Below are positions 1 to 9,725 of a DNA stretch of 64,000 bases, piece by piece. The stretch spans positions 62,001-126,000 of the forward strand of contig NZ_RCVQ01000004.1 of assembly GCF_016107285.1 (NCBI RefSeq). Reading direction: 5' to 3'. Position numbers and translations under genes: made by a program. Position 1 is the stretch's first letter, and each line of letters starts with the position of its first letter. The DNA comes from Roseomonas sp. KE0001 (GTDB lineage: Bacteria > Pseudomonadota > Alphaproteobacteria > Acetobacterales > Acetobacteraceae). The notes under the pieces are model-generated. The model did no database searches. It was not told the DNA's origin and was given only the letters and a program-made list of their open reading frames with translations.

Positions 1-2208
1 GAGACGGTCGCCGAGCCCGCCCTGGCGCCCGCCAGCCCGCCGGCCCTGGCCGCGACGGGCAGCGAGGCCCGGGTCGAGACGCGGACGCTGCGCCAGCTCG
101 GCCTGACCGGGCCGATGCAGCTGCGCGGCACCAACGACCTGCAGGGCGTGCTCTTCGGCCTGCGCGCCAACGAGGTGGTGACCGGCGCCAAGCTGGTGCT
201 GCAGGGCGCCAGCAGCCCGGCGCTGATCCCCGAGCTCAGTCAGATCGCCATCACGCTGAACGAGCAGTTCGTCGCCGCCGTCACCCCGGATCGGGCGCGG
301 CCGAGCTTCGGCCCGCTCGAATTTCCCATCAATCCGGTGTTCTTCACCGATGCCAACCGGCTGAACTTCCGCTTCACCGGCCGTTACGCGGTGGAGTGCA
401 ACGACCCGCTCTCGGGTCTGCTCTGGGCAAATATCTCCGACCTTTCGGCGCTGCACCTGACGATCGAGCAACTGCCGCTGCGGCGGGATCTCGCCCGCCT
501 GCCGGAACCCTTCTTCGACGCGCGGCTGCGCAACCAGGCGCTGAACCTGCCTGTGGTACTGCCGGAGGGCGCCGGCAACGAGCTGCTGCGCGCCGCCGCC
601 ATCGCCAGCTCCTGGTTCGCCGTGCAGGCCGATTACCGGGGCGCGAACTTCCCGGTCAGCAGCGCCGTGCCGCCGCGCGGGAACGCCATGGTACTGGTGG
701 CGGGGCCGGAGGGCATTCCCGGCCTCGCCCTGCCCCGGCTGGACGGGCCGACGCTCGCCATCGTGCCGAACCCGGCCGATCCGGATGCCGTGCTGCTGGT
801 GGTCGGCGGCCGTACCCCGGCCGAGGCGGTGGCCGCCGCCCAGGGCCTGACCGTCGGGCAGGAGGGGCTGGCCGGCGAGATCGCCCGCGTCGAGCCGCCG
901 CAGCTCGCCCCGCGCAAGCCCTATGACGCGCCGCGCTGGATCCGCGACGACCGTCCGATGCGCTTCGGCGAACTGGTCGATCCCTCCGAGCTGCAGAGCT
1001 ACGGCTTCTCCGGCGGCACCATCGCCGTGCCCTTCCGCACCGCGCCCGACATCTACACCTGGCGCGACCGGCCGTTGCCGGTGCAGCTGCGCTTCCGCGC
1101 GCCGCCGGGCCCGATCACCGACGTCTCGGTCTCTCGCCTCGACACCGCGCTGAACGGCAATTACCTGCGCTCGATCCCGCTGCGCGAGGCGGAGCCGACC
1201 TGGCCCTGGAGCTGGCTCGCGCGCCAGACCGGCCTCGGCCAGCCGGCCGAGGTGGGGGAGGGGCAGGTCGGCCTGCCGCCCTACCTGATCTTCGGCCAGA
1301 ACGAGCTGCAGATGCGCTTCGACATGCGCCCGCTCAACCGGGGCGACTGCGTCGCCATCCCGAGCGACGTGCGTGCCGGCATCGATCCGGACAGCACCAT
1401 CGACCTGGGCCGCGCGCACCGCTTCGCGGCCATGCCGAACCTTGCCTTCTTCGCCGGTTCGGGCTTTCCCTTCAGCACCATGGCGGACTTCTCCTCGACC
1501 GCCGCGGTGCTGCCCGACCGGCCGAACACGCTGGAGATCTCCTCCTTCCTGACGCTGCTCGGCAAGATGGCCGCCAATGTGGGCCATGCCGCGACCCGGA
1601 TCGAGGTGGTGCGGCCGGGCGCGCTGAGCCAGGTGAGCGGGCGTGACCTGCTGGTGATCGGCGCCCTGGGGCGGCAGCCGGCCCTGTCCTCGCTGCTCGG
1701 CGGGCGGAGCCCGCTGCAGGTGGAGGGCAACCGCATCGCCGTCTCGCTGCCGACGGCGCTGGAGAACTTCCGCAACCTCTTCCTGGGCGACAGCCGCCCG
1801 GCCGAGCGGGAACGGCTGGAGGCCAGCCTGGCCTCGCCGGGCGAGGGCACCGGCATGCTGATCGGCTTCGAGAGCCCGCTCAGCGCCGGACGCTCCGTGG
1901 TGGCGCTGAGCGGCACCAATCCGCAAGGCATGGAGGCCATGCTGGCGGCGCTGCGCGATCCGCAGCAGCTCTCCGCGATCCAGGGCGACCTGGCGCTGGC
2001 GAGCGGCGGCCGCGTCACCTCCTACAAGATCGGCGCCACCTACACCCTCGGCCACCTGCCGCCCTATCTCTGGCCGCAGTACTGGCTGGGCAGCCGGCCG
2101 GACATGCTGCTGCTGCTGGCCCTGGTGGCGGCCGTGCTGGTCGCCATGCCCACCTACTGGCTGCTGCGCCGCCGCGCCGCGCTTCGCCTCAGGACCCGGA
2201 CCCAATGA
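1..2208 (+). CDS. bcsB: Cellulose synthase regulatory subunit BcsB (5' end outside window)
   Basis: BcsB is the periplasmic partner that, anchored by one C-terminal membrane helix, supports the cellulose synthase BcsA in the inner membrane. The reading frame is open from base 1 without a stop, so the start codon and signal peptide lie upstream of the window; 735 codons are visible. The residues after position 115 match the BcsB pattern of jelly-roll and flavodoxin-like domains (for example LRGTNDLQGVLFGLRANEVV), and the last ~36 residues form a hydrophobic helix (LLLLALVAAVLVAMPTYWLL) followed by an arginine-rich cytoplasmic tail. The stop overlaps the start of bcsC (ATGA), so the two are co-translated. 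bcsA is expected just upstream but is not seen. Family assignment is strong; whether this is the only cellulose operon of the strain cannot be told. Confidence 0.93.
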   Translation, partial: ETVAEPALAPASPPALAATGSEARVETRTLRQLGLTGPMQLRGTNDLQGVLFGLRANEVVTGAKLVLQGASSPALIPELSQIAITLNEQFVAAVTPDRARPSFGPLEFPINPVFFTDANRLNFRFTGRYAVECNDPLSGLLWANISDLSALHLTIEQLPLRRDLARLPEPFFDARLRNQALNLPVVLPEGAGNELLRAAAIASSWFAVQADYRGANFPVSSAVPPRGNAMVLVAGPEGIPGLALPRLDGPTLAIVPNPADPDAVLLVVGGRTPAEAVAAAQGLTVGQEGLAGEIARVEPPQLAPRKPYDAPRWIRDDRPMRFGELVDPSELQSYGFSGGTIAVPFRTAPDIYTWRDRPLPVQLRFRAPPGPITDVSVSRLDTALNGNYLRSIPLREAEPTWPWSWLARQTGLGQPAEVGEGQVGLPPYLIFGQNELQMRFDMRPLNRGDCVAIPSDVRAGIDPDSTIDLGRAHRFAAMPNLAFFAGSGFPFSTMADFSSTAAVLPDRPNTLEISSFLTLLGKMAANVGHAATRIEVVRPGALSQVSGRDLLVIGALGRQPALSSLLGGRSPLQVEGNRIAVSLPTALENFRNLFLGDSRPAERERLEASLASPGEGTGMLIGFESPLSAGRSVVALSGTNPQGMEAMLAALRDPQQLSAIQGDLALASGGRVTSYKIGATYTLGHLPPYLWPQYWLGSRPDMLLLLALVAAVLVAMPTYWLLRRRAALRLRTRTQ

Positions 2209-5200
2209 GCCGCCTCCGCGCCCGCCTGCTGGCGACTGCCCTGTCGGCCACGCTGCTGCCCCTGCTGCCGCCCGGGCCCGCCGCGGCGCAGGAGGGCGGC
2301 AATGCCCTCGCCGTCCTACTGGAGCAGGCGCGCTACTGGCGCAGCCAGAACCAGTCGGACCGGGCGCTGCAGGCGCTGGAGCGGCTGCTGCAGGCCGACC
2401 CGGACAATATCGACGCGCTGACCCTGGCCGCCGAGGCCGCCGCCGGGGCGGGAGACAGCGCCGGGGCGAACCGCTACCTCGCCCGGCTGCGGCAGCTGGC
2501 GCCCTCCGATCCGCGCCTGTCCGCCGCCTCGCGCCAGGTGCGCGGCGCCATGGCCGACCCGGCCGCCGTGGCCGAGGCGCGGCGCCTGGCCCAGTCGGGC
2601 CAGGCCGCGCAGGCCCTGGCGCGCTACCGTCAGATCTTCGGCGGCACCGTGCCGCCGGATTCCTACGCGATCGAGTACTATCAGACGCTGGCCGGCACGC
2701 CGGATGGCTATGCCGAGGCGCGCCAGGCCATGGAGCGGCTGACGCAGGAGCGGCCCAACGACACGCGCCTGGCCCTCGCCTATGCGCAGATCCTGACCTA
2801 TCGCGAGGCCTCCCGCGCCGAGGGAGAGCGCCGCCTGCGCAACCTCGCGCAGCGGCCGGAGAGCGCCACCGCCGCCAATGCGGCGCTGCGCGACGCCCTG
2901 CTCTGGGAGGGGCCTAACCCGGAGGCGGTGCCGGCGCTGGAGGAGTATCTCCGGCGCAACCCCAACGATGCCGCCGTGCGGCAGCGGCTGGAGGAGGCAC
3001 GCAACCCGCCCCCCGGCTCGGTGGACGAGGTGGGGGCGGCGCGGGTGCGCGGCTTCGCGGCGCTGAATGCCGGCCGGCTGGCCGAGGCGGCGCAGGCGTT
3101 CGAGGCGGTGCTGGCGGAGCGTCCCGGCGATGCCGATGCCACCGGCGGGCTGGGCCTGGTCCGGCAGCGCCAGGGCCGGACGGCGGATGCGCGGCGCCTG
3201 CTGGCCGAGGCCATCGCCGCCGATCCCGCGGAGGGCCGGCGGAAATGGGGCCGTGCCCTGGATGGCGCCAGCGCCGGGGTCGAGATGGCCCAGGCGCGGG
3301 CGTTGATCCAGCGGGGCCAGGTCGAGGAGGCCGAGGCGCTGCTGCAGCGCATGGCCCGCCGCGAGGGGGGCGACCGGCCGGATGCCGAGGTGCTGCTGGG
3401 CGATCTGGCGCTACGTCGCGACGATCCGGCGGGCGCCGAGCAGCGCTACCGCGCCGCGCTGTCGCGCCGCCCCGAGCTGGCGCCGGCCCTGGCCGGTCTC
3501 TACGAGGCGCTGCAACGTCAGGGCCGCTTCGCCGAGGCGGAGCAGCTGGCGCAGCAGCGCGGCGGCCGCTTCGCCGCCAGTCTCGCCACCCAGCGGGCCG
3601 AGGGGCTGCGCGCCGAGGCAAGCCGCGCCGGCGATCCGGCCTCCGCCGTCGCCCTGCTGCACGCGGCCGCGCAGGCCGATCCCGACAATCCCTGGATTCG
3701 CCTGGATCTGGCCAGGCTGCTGGCGCGGCAGGGCTCCGCCTATGAGGGCCGCGCCCTGGTTGACCAGCTGGCCGCCACCGGCAAGCCGGAGGCGGTGCAC
3801 GCCGCGGCCCTGTTCGCCAGCGAGGAGGGGCGTTCGCAGGACGCCGCCGGCTGGATCGAGCGCATCCCCGCGCGGCTGCGCAGCGCCGACCAGAACCGGC
3901 TGTTGCAGCGCGTCCGCCTGCAGGAGCAGGTCGCGGCCGCCGCCGAGCCGGCGCGCTACGGCCGGCCGGACGAGGCGCGGCGCCGCCTGATGAGCCTCGC
4001 CGCGCGCCCCGACCCCTCGGGCGAGACGGCCGGGCTGGTGGTCGAGGCGCTGGCCGGGCTGGGCGATCGGGCCGCCGCGGCCGAGGCGGCGCGGGTGGCG
4101 CGCGCCGTCAATCGCGGCGCCCCGCCGGCCGGGCGGCTGGCGCTGGGCGAGGCCCTGCTCACCGCCGGGCTGGAGCAGGAGGCCGGGCTGGTCGTCGCCG
4201 ACCTGGCGCAGGACAGCCGCCTGACCGCCGACGAGCGGCGCCGGGTCGCCGGCCTGCGGGGCGGCCTCGCCGTGCGCGCCAGCGACCGTCTGAACGAGGC
4301 CGGCGATCAGGCCGCCGCCTATGACCAGCTGGTTCCGGCGCTGCGCGAGAACCCGCAGGATCCCGGCGCCAACCTGGCCCTGGCCCGGCTCTACCAGGGC
4401 GCGCGCGAGCCGCGCGAGGCGCTGCGCATCGCCGAGGCGGTGCTCCGCCGCGACCCGGGCAACGCCGAGGCCAGGGCCGGGGCGCTGGATGCCGCCATCG
4501 CGCTGGGCGACCGCCGCCGCGCCGAGACCCTGCTGGCCGAGGCCCGTTCCCTCGCCCCGAACGATCCGCGCACCGCGATGATGGAGGCCCGGCTGGCCCG
4601 CGCCTCGGGCGATGCCCGCCGCGCCCGCCGGGCGCTCGAGCTGGCCGCCGAGCAGCGCCGGGCGCAGCTGGGCGGCGGCATGGCCGGGGCGGTCGCGCCG
4701 GCCGCCGCGGCGCCCGCCATGCCCTCCGGCGCGGAGAACCCGTTCCGCCGCGTGGCCCTGGCCGGGGCCGGCCTTTCCGTGGCCGGCGGCGGCTACACCA
4801 TGCCGGCCACCGATCCGCTGCTGGAGCAGATCGACCGTGAGCTGGCGGTGGCCAGGGAGGAGGCGGGCACCCGCATCACCGCCGGGCCGGTGATCCGCAG
4901 CCGCACCGGCTCGGCCGGCCTCGACCGGCTGACCGAGTTCAGCGGCGAGGCCGAGGTCTCGACCGCGGTGGGCGGCATCGGCGGGCGCATCGCGCTGCGG
5001 GCTCGGCCGACCACCATCGACGCGGGCGACCTCGCGCTCGACACCGGCAGCCTGAAGCGCTTCGGCAGCAACGCGCTGACCGAGGCCGCCGCGGGCGAGG
5101 TCCTGCTCAACGCCGGGCTGCCGCGGGATTCGACCAATGCCCTGCCGGCCAGCCAGGCCCGGCAGTTCCTGCCGCGCGACACCTCGGCCTCGGGCGTGTC

Positions 5201-6026
5201 GGTCGGCCTCGCCTATACACGGGACAATCTCTCGGCCGATGTCGGCAGCACGCCGCTCGGTTTCCGCAAACAGAATGTCGTGGGTGGCGTGGAGTTCGCC
5301 CCGGCGCTGGGCGGCGGGGCGCGGCTGCGCGTCACCGGCGAGCGCCGGGCGATGACCGATTCGATGCTGTCCTGGGCCGGGATGCGCGACGCGACCACGG
5401 GCCGCGTCTGGGGTGGCGTGGTGCGCAACACCGCGCGCGGGCAGGTGGAGTTCGGCTCCGGCGACACGAACTTCTATGTCGGCGGCGGCTATTCGACGAT
5501 CGAGGGCGATGGCGTGGCGGACAACAGCCGGGTCGAGGCGGGCGCCGGCCTCAGCCACGCCCTGTTCCGCCGCCCGGACGAGGAGCTGGTGACCGGGCTC
5601 GACCTGCTCTACCAGTCCTACGACAAGAACCTGCGCTTCTTCAGCATCGGCCATGGCGGCTACTACAGCCCGCAATCCTACATGGCGGCGACCATCCCCC
5701 TGGATTACCGCGCCCGTTCCGGCGCGCTCTCCTATCGCCTGGGCGGCACGGTCGGCTTCGCCTCCTGGCGGGAGGATCGCGCGCCGATCTTCCCGACCGA
5801 GGCGGGGGCGCAGGCCTATATGGAGGCGCGCGCCCGGGCGGACAGCCAGGTCAGCGCCTACTACCCCGGCCAGTCCCAGACCGGCTTCACGGGCGGGCTG
5901 CGGGCCGATGCCGAGTACCAGGTGACGCCGGTGCTGCGCCTCGGCGCGGCGCTGCGCTACGACCGCTCGGCCGACTGGAGCGAGGCGCGCGGGCTGATCT
6001 ACGCGCGTTACCGTCTGGAGAACTGA
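2205..6026 (+). CDS. bcsC: Cellulose synthase outer-membrane export protein BcsC
   Basis: BcsC forms the outer-membrane exit pore for cellulose, with a long periplasmic TPR superhelix. The 1273-residue protein has a Sec signal peptide (cleavage predicted after AAA at 26-28), many tetratricopeptide repeats from about residue 35 to 800 (patterns such as ALAGLYEALQRQGRFAEAEQ), and a C-terminal BcsC domain from about 930 to the end, rich in alternating beta strands and ending in the aromatic-basic motif YARYRLEN expected of a porin. Length is in the usual range for the family. ATG overlaps the bcsB stop. Very GC-rich codon use creates long antisense frames over this gene, which are not genes. A short GC-rich hairpin follows the stop. 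Confidence 0.94.
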   Translation: MSRLRARLLATALSATLLPLLPPGPAAAQEGGNALAVLLEQARYWRSQNQSDRALQALERLLQADPDNIDALTLAAEAAAGAGDSAGANRYLARLRQLAPSDPRLSAASRQVRGAMADPAAVAEARRLAQSGQAAQALARYRQIFGGTVPPDSYAIEYYQTLAGTPDGYAEARQAMERLTQERPNDTRLALAYAQILTYREASRAEGERRLRNLAQRPESATAANAALRDALLWEGPNPEAVPALEEYLRRNPNDAAVRQRLEEARNPPPGSVDEVGAARVRGFAALNAGRLAEAAQAFEAVLAERPGDADATGGLGLVRQRQGRTADARRLLAEAIAADPAEGRRKWGRALDGASAGVEMAQARALIQRGQVEEAEALLQRMARREGGDRPDAEVLLGDLALRRDDPAGAEQRYRAALSRRPELAPALAGLYEALQRQGRFAEAEQLAQQRGGRFAASLATQRAEGLRAEASRAGDPASAVALLHAAAQADPDNPWIRLDLARLLARQGSAYEGRALVDQLAATGKPEAVHAAALFASEEGRSQDAAGWIERIPARLRSADQNRLLQRVRLQEQVAAAAEPARYGRPDEARRRLMSLAARPDPSGETAGLVVEALAGLGDRAAAAEAARVARAVNRGAPPAGRLALGEALLTAGLEQEAGLVVADLAQDSRLTADERRRVAGLRGGLAVRASDRLNEAGDQAAAYDQLVPALRENPQDPGANLALARLYQGAREPREALRIAEAVLRRDPGNAEARAGALDAAIALGDRRRAETLLAEARSLAPNDPRTAMMEARLARASGDARRARRALELAAEQRRAQLGGGMAGAVAPAAAAPAMPSGAENPFRRVALAGAGLSVAGGGYTMPATDPLLEQIDRELAVAREEAGTRITAGPVIRSRTGSAGLDRLTEFSGEAEVSTAVGGIGGRIALRARPTTIDAGDLALDTGSLKRFGSNALTEAAAGEVLLNAGLPRDSTNALPASQARQFLPRDTSASGVSVGLAYTRDNLSADVGSTPLGFRKQNVVGGVEFAPALGGGARLRVTGERRAMTDSMLSWAGMRDATTGRVWGGVVRNTARGQVEFGSGDTNFYVGGGYSTIEGDGVADNSRVEAGAGLSHALFRRPDEELVTGLDLLYQSYDKNLRFFSIGHGGYYSPQSYMAATIPLDYRARSGALSYRLGGTVGFASWREDRAPIFPTEAGAQAYMEARARADSQVSAYYPGQSQTGFTGGLRADAEYQVTPVLRLGAALRYDRSADWSEARGLIYARYRLEN

Positions 6027-6038
6027 GGCGCGGCGCGG

Positions 6039-6056
6039 CCCGGCGCCTTGCGGCGC
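6039..6056 (+). terminator. GC-rich stem-loop after bcsC
   Basis: Perfect 7-bp inverted repeat (CGGCGCC, loop TTGC, GGCGCCG) 13 bases after the bcsC stop and before pntAA. There is no T-tract, so an intrinsic terminator is only a possibility; it may be an attenuating or stabilising 3' hairpin. Confidence 0.35.
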
Positions 6057-6108
6057 CGCGGCCGCCCCGGCATGGTTCCCCTCCAAGAACAGTCTCGGAG
6101 GGTCCCGG

Positions 6109-7272
6109 ATGCGCCTCGCGGTGCTCAAGGAACGGCGTGGCGGCGAAAGCCGTGTCGCCGCCACGCCGGAAACGGTGAAGAAGTTCAAGGCGCTCGGGTT
6201 GGAGGTCGTGGTGGAGAGCGGCGCCGGCCTGGCCGCCGGCCTGACCGACGGCGCCTATCGCGAGGCGGGTGCCGAGGTCGCGCCCGATGCCGCCGCGGCG
6301 CTGTCCGGCGCCGGAATCGTGCTCAAGGTGCGGGCGCCGCTCGGCACCGGCGAGGGGGAGGTGGACGAGCTCTCCCTGATCCCGCGCGGCGCGCTGCTGA
6401 TCGGCGTGCTGGAGGCGCTGGGCGATCCGCAGCGGGCGCGGACCTATGCCGAACTCGGGCTGGATGCCTGCTCGATGGAGCTGCTGCCGCGCATCACGCG
6501 CGCGCAGAGCATGGACGTGCTCTCCTCCCAGGCCAATCTCGCCGGGTACCGCGCCGTGATCGAGGCCGCGGTCGCCTTCGACAAGGGTTTCCCCATGCTG
6601 ATGACGGCGGCGGGCACCATCCCGGCGGCCAATGTCTTCATCATGGGCGCGGGCGTCGCCGGGCTGCAGGCCATCGCGACGGCGCGGCGGCTGGGCGGTC
6701 GCGTCTCGGCCACCGATGTCCGCCCGGCGGCGAAGGAGGAGATCCGTTCGCTCGGCGCCAGCTTCGTGGGCTATGAGGACGAGGAGAGCCAGGCCGCGCA
6801 GACGGCGGGCGGCTATGCCAAGCAGCTCTCCGCCGAGTTCTACCGCAAGCAGGCCGAGGTGGTGGCCGGGCATATCGCCAAGCAGGACGTGGTGGTGACC
6901 ACGGCGCTGGTGCAGGGCCGCCGCGCGCCGACGCTGGTCACCGCCGAGATGGTGGCGAGCATGAAGCCCGGCAGCGTCATCGCCGACATCGCCGCCGATG
7001 CGGGTGGCAACTGCGCCCTGACCCGGCCGGGCGAGAGCATCGTGACGGAGAACGGGGTGCGGATCCTGGGCCACCGCAACTGGCCGGGCCGCATCGCCGG
7101 CGCCGCCAGCGCGCTCTATGCCCGCAACCTGCTGACCTTCCTGACCACCTTCTGGGACAAGGAGGCGGCGGCGCCGAAGCTGCCGCAGGAGGACGAGATC
7201 GTCCGCGGCGTGACGCTGACGCGCGGCGGGGCGGTGGTGCATCCGCAGCTCGCCCCGGCCCAGGCTGCCTGA
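6109..7272 (+). CDS. pntAA: NAD(P) transhydrogenase subunit alpha part 1
   Basis: This is the NAD(H)-binding domain I subunit of the proton-translocating transhydrogenase, which uses the proton gradient to drive hydride transfer from NADH to NADP+. The 387-residue protein carries the Rossmann motif GAGVAGLQA (180-188) and the conserved loop [17 protein letters not shown] (131-147) near the NAD site. The start is supported by GGAGG about 8 bases upstream. As in Rhodospirillum and most alphaproteobacteria, the alpha chain is split, with the membrane part on the next gene 17 bases downstream. The three pnt genes follow in the order expected for one operon. Confidence 0.95.
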   Translation: MRLAVLKERRGGESRVAATPETVKKFKALGLEVVVESGAGLAAGLTDGAYREAGAEVAPDAAAALSGAGIVLKVRAPLGTGEGEVDELSLIPRGALLIGVLEALGDPQRARTYAELGLDACSMELLPRITRAQSMDVLSSQANLAGYRAVIEAAVAFDKGFPMLMTAAGTIPAANVFIMGAGVAGLQAIATARRLGGRVSATDVRPAAKEEIRSLGASFVGYEDEESQAAQTAGGYAKQLSAEFYRKQAEVVAGHIAKQDVVVTTALVQGRRAPTLVTAEMVASMKPGSVIADIAADAGGNCALTRPGESIVTENGVRILGHRNWPGRIAGAASALYARNLLTFLTTFWDKEAAAPKLPQEDEIVRGVTLTRGGAVVHPQLAPAQAA

Positions 7273-7289
7273 GGAAACGGACCCGACCG

Positions 7290-7700
7290 ATGAACCCCAC
7301 CGAACTCGCCATCCAGGCGCAGGCCACCGCCGAGCGTGCCCTGGCGCTGGCCGCGCAGGCCCGCGCCGCCGCCGAGGCCGGGCTGGTCCAGGCCGCGCCG
7401 GTCGCCGCCGCCGCCGAGCCCTTCCTGATGCTGCTGACGATCTTCCTGCTGGCCTGCTTCGTCGGCTACTACGTCGTCTGGAACGTGACGCCGGCGCTGC
7501 ATTCGCCGCTGATGGGCGTCACCAACGCCATCTCCTCGGTCATCATCGTCGGCGCCATCCTGGCCACCGGCCTGGGTGACAGCTGGATCGCCAAGGTCTT
7601 CGGCTTCCTGGCGGCGACGCTGGCGGCGGTGAACATCTTCGGCGGCTTCCTGGTGACACGGCGCATGCTCGCCATGTTCGCCGGCAAGAAGAAGGGCTGA
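7290..7700 (+). CDS. pntAB: NAD(P) transhydrogenase subunit alpha part 2 (membrane)
   Basis: A small 136-residue membrane subunit that supplies part of the proton channel (domain IIa) of transhydrogenase. An alanine-rich N-terminal stretch (about 1-45) is followed by three hydrophobic helices (around 47-65, 72-95 and 100-122), ending in a lysine-rich tail KKKG. It sits between pntAA and pntB with only 4 bases to pntB, so it is surely co-transcribed. The short length is normal for the three-subunit form of the enzyme. Confidence 0.93.
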   Translation: MNPTELAIQAQATAERALALAAQARAAAEAGLVQAAPVAAAAEPFLMLLTIFLLACFVGYYVVWNVTPALHSPLMGVTNAISSVIIVGAILATGLGDSWIAKVFGFLAATLAAVNIFGGFLVTRRMLAMFAGKKKG

Positions 7701-7704
7701 GCCG

Positions 7705-9114
7705 ATGGCGCAGACCCTCTCGACCCTGGCCTACCTGGTCGCCTCCGTCCTGTTCATCCTGGCGCTGCGCGGCCTGTCGCATCCGACGACGAGCCGGCGG
7801 GGCAATCTCTTCGGCATGGTCGGCATGGCGATCGCCATCCTCGCCACGCTGCTGCGGCCGGGGATGGAGTTCTCCGGCATCGTCATCGTGCTGGTCGGCC
7901 TCGTCATCGGCGGCGGCATCGGCACGGTGCTGGCGCGGCGGATCGACATGACGGCGCTGCCGCAGCTCGTCGCGGCCTTCCACTCGCTGGTGGGCCTGGC
8001 CGCCGTCTTCGTCGCGGCCGCCGCCTTCTACAATCCCGAGAGCTTCGGCATCGGCCACCCCGGCCACATCCATGGCGGCTCGCTGGTCGAGATGTCGCTC
8101 GGTGCCGCGATCGGCGCCATCACCTTCTCGGGTTCCGTCATCGCCTTCGCCAAGCTGCAGGCGCTGATGTCGGGCGCGCCGATCACCTTCCGCTTCCAGC
8201 ACTGGCTCAATCTCGGCCTCGGCATCCTGCTGGTGGTGCTGGTCGTGGCCTTCGTCGCCACCGGCAGCGGCGTGCTGTTCTGGCTGATCGTGCTGCTGGC
8301 GCTGGCGCTCGGCTTCCTGCTGATCATCCCGATCGGCGGCGCCGACATGCCGGTCGTGGTCTCGATGCTGAACTCCTACTCCGGCTGGGCGGCGGCGGGC
8401 ATCGGCTTCACGCTGCAGAACCTCCTGCTGGTGGTCACCGGCGCGCTGGTCGGCGCCTCGGGCGCCATCCTGTCCTACATCATGTGCAAGGGGATGAACC
8501 GCAGCATCGTCAACGTGCTGCTGGGCGGCTTCGGTTCTGAGGCTGGCGGCGCGGCGGCGGGCGGCGGCGCCGCGCAGCCGGCGCGGCCGGTGAAGTCCGG
8601 CAGCCCGGAGGACGCCGCCTACATCATGCGGAACGCGCAGAAGATCATCATCGTGCCGGGCTACGGCATGGCGGTGGCGCAGGCGCAGCAGGTGCTGCGC
8701 GAGATGGCGGACCTCCTGAAGAAGGAGGGCGCCACGGTGGAATACGCCATCCACCCCGTCGCCGGCCGCATGCCGGGCCACATGAACGTGCTGCTGGCCG
8801 AGGCCAATGTCCCCTATGACGAGGTGAAGGAGCTGGAGGAGATCAATCCCGAATTCGCCGAGGCCGACGTGGCCTATGTCATCGGCGCCAACGACGTGAC
8901 CAATCCGGCGGCCAAGACCGACAAGGCCTCGCCGATCTACGGCATGCCGATCCTCGATGTGGAGCGGGCCAAGACGGTGTTCTTCGTCAAGCGCGGCATG
9001 TCCTCGGGCTATGCCGGCGTCGAGAACGAACTGTTCTTCCGCGACAACACCATGATGCTGTTCGGGGACGCGAAGAAGGTGACGCAGCAGATCGTGCAGG
9101 CGTTGCAGCACTAG
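7705..9114 (+). CDS. pntB: NAD(P) transhydrogenase subunit beta
   Basis: The 469-residue beta subunit has a membrane half (domain IIb, about nine hydrophobic helices in residues 1-265) and a soluble NADP(H)-binding domain III (about 285-469). Domain III shows the typical GYGMAVAQAQ dinucleotide motif, HPVAGRMPGHMNVLLAEA and the GANDVTNPAAKTDKASPIYGMP region. It closes the pnt operon, which is followed by a long hairpin at 9115-9158. The enzyme supplies NADPH for biosynthesis and oxidative-stress defence. Confidence 0.95.
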   Translation: MAQTLSTLAYLVASVLFILALRGLSHPTTSRRGNLFGMVGMAIAILATLLRPGMEFSGIVIVLVGLVIGGGIGTVLARRIDMTALPQLVAAFHSLVGLAAVFVAAAAFYNPESFGIGHPGHIHGGSLVEMSLGAAIGAITFSGSVIAFAKLQALMSGAPITFRFQHWLNLGLGILLVVLVVAFVATGSGVLFWLIVLLALALGFLLIIPIGGADMPVVVSMLNSYSGWAAAGIGFTLQNLLLVVTGALVGASGAILSYIMCKGMNRSIVNVLLGGFGSEAGGAAAGGGAAQPARPVKSGSPEDAAYIMRNAQKIIIVPGYGMAVAQAQQVLREMADLLKKEGATVEYAIHPVAGRMPGHMNVLLAEANVPYDEVKELEEINPEFAEADVAYVIGANDVTNPAAKTDKASPIYGMPILDVERAKTVFFVKRGMSSGYAGVENELFFRDNTMMLFGDAKKVTQQIVQALQH

Positions 9115-9158
9115 GGCCGGGGATGGGCCGGGGCGAATGCCTCCGGCCCATCCCGGCC
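9115..9158 (+). terminator. Long stem-loop ending the pnt operon
   Basis: Starting right after the pntB TAG, 9115-9131 (GGCCGGGGATGGGCCGG) pairs with 9143-9158 (CCGGCCCATCCCGGCC): a 16-bp stem with a single bulged G and an 11-base loop. There is no T-run, as is common in very GC-rich genomes. It is best read as the transcription end or an mRNA-stabilising hairpin. Confidence 0.6.
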
Positions 9159-9184
9159 ACCGATGCGGGGACAGCAGGGAGGGC

Positions 9185-9532
9185 ATGATGCGCCTGACGC
9201 CACGGGATGCGGCCAACGGCATCGCCTGGCTCGGCATCCTCCTGCTGATCGGCCTGGCGGCTGTCCTGGTCTCGATCCTGGGTTTCCCCGGCGTTCTTCT
9301 CCTTGGACTGCTGACGACCCTGATCTGCGTGCGCGCCGAGCTCGCCGAAGCGGTGCCGACCTGGAGCCGCGCCATGTTCGAATCCCGCATGCGCGGCGCC
9401 TCGCCCAGGGGGGAGGCCGCGCTCCGGGAGGAACGAAGGCTTCATCGCGCGTCCCTGAGGTATTATCGGGGGTGCGGCCTGGTCCTGATCGCGGCGGGGC
9501 TGGCCGGGACCCTCTGGCAGATCTGGCGCTAG
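9185..9532 (+). CDS. Small membrane protein of unknown function
   Basis: I do not recognise a family. The 115-residue product has two adjacent hydrophobic helices near the N terminus (GIAWLGILLLIGLAAVLVSI, then FPGVLLLGLLTTLICV), a charged central stretch rich in Arg and Glu (about 47-85), and a third helix near the C terminus (GCGLVLIAAGLAGTLWQIW). A purine-rich AGGGAGGG sits just before tandem ATG codons at 9185 and 9188; either may be used. It follows the pnt operon after the hairpin, so it probably has its own transcript or depends on read-through. Confidence 0.6.
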   Translation: MMRLTPRDAANGIAWLGILLLIGLAAVLVSILGFPGVLLLGLLTTLICVRAELAEAVPTWSRAMFESRMRGASPRGEAALREERRLHRASLRYYRGCGLVLIAAGLAGTLWQIWR

Positions 9533-9725
9533 CCGCCCTGGCGGCCCCGACCGGCCGCCCGCCGCCACGTCCGGCGGGGGACGAGCACCCCGCCGCGGTG
9601 CGGCACCTTCCCCTGAACCTGCCGTCGCCGGAGCGGGGATCGCCTCCGGCCCCGATCGGGCGCGGCGCGCGGCGGCCCATCCCCGCTGGACAGGCGCGCC
9701 CCCGCCGCCGAGACTTCGCCGCCTC

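Noticed and set aside
3411-6188. 925-residue open frame on the minus strand over bcsC
   Set aside because: It is fully antisense to a well-recognised gene and has the Arg/Gly/Ala/His-rich composition of an antisense frame in GC-rich DNA.
7543-9390. 615-residue minus-strand frame over pntB
   Set aside because: Antisense shadow with His/Asp/Arg-rich composition.
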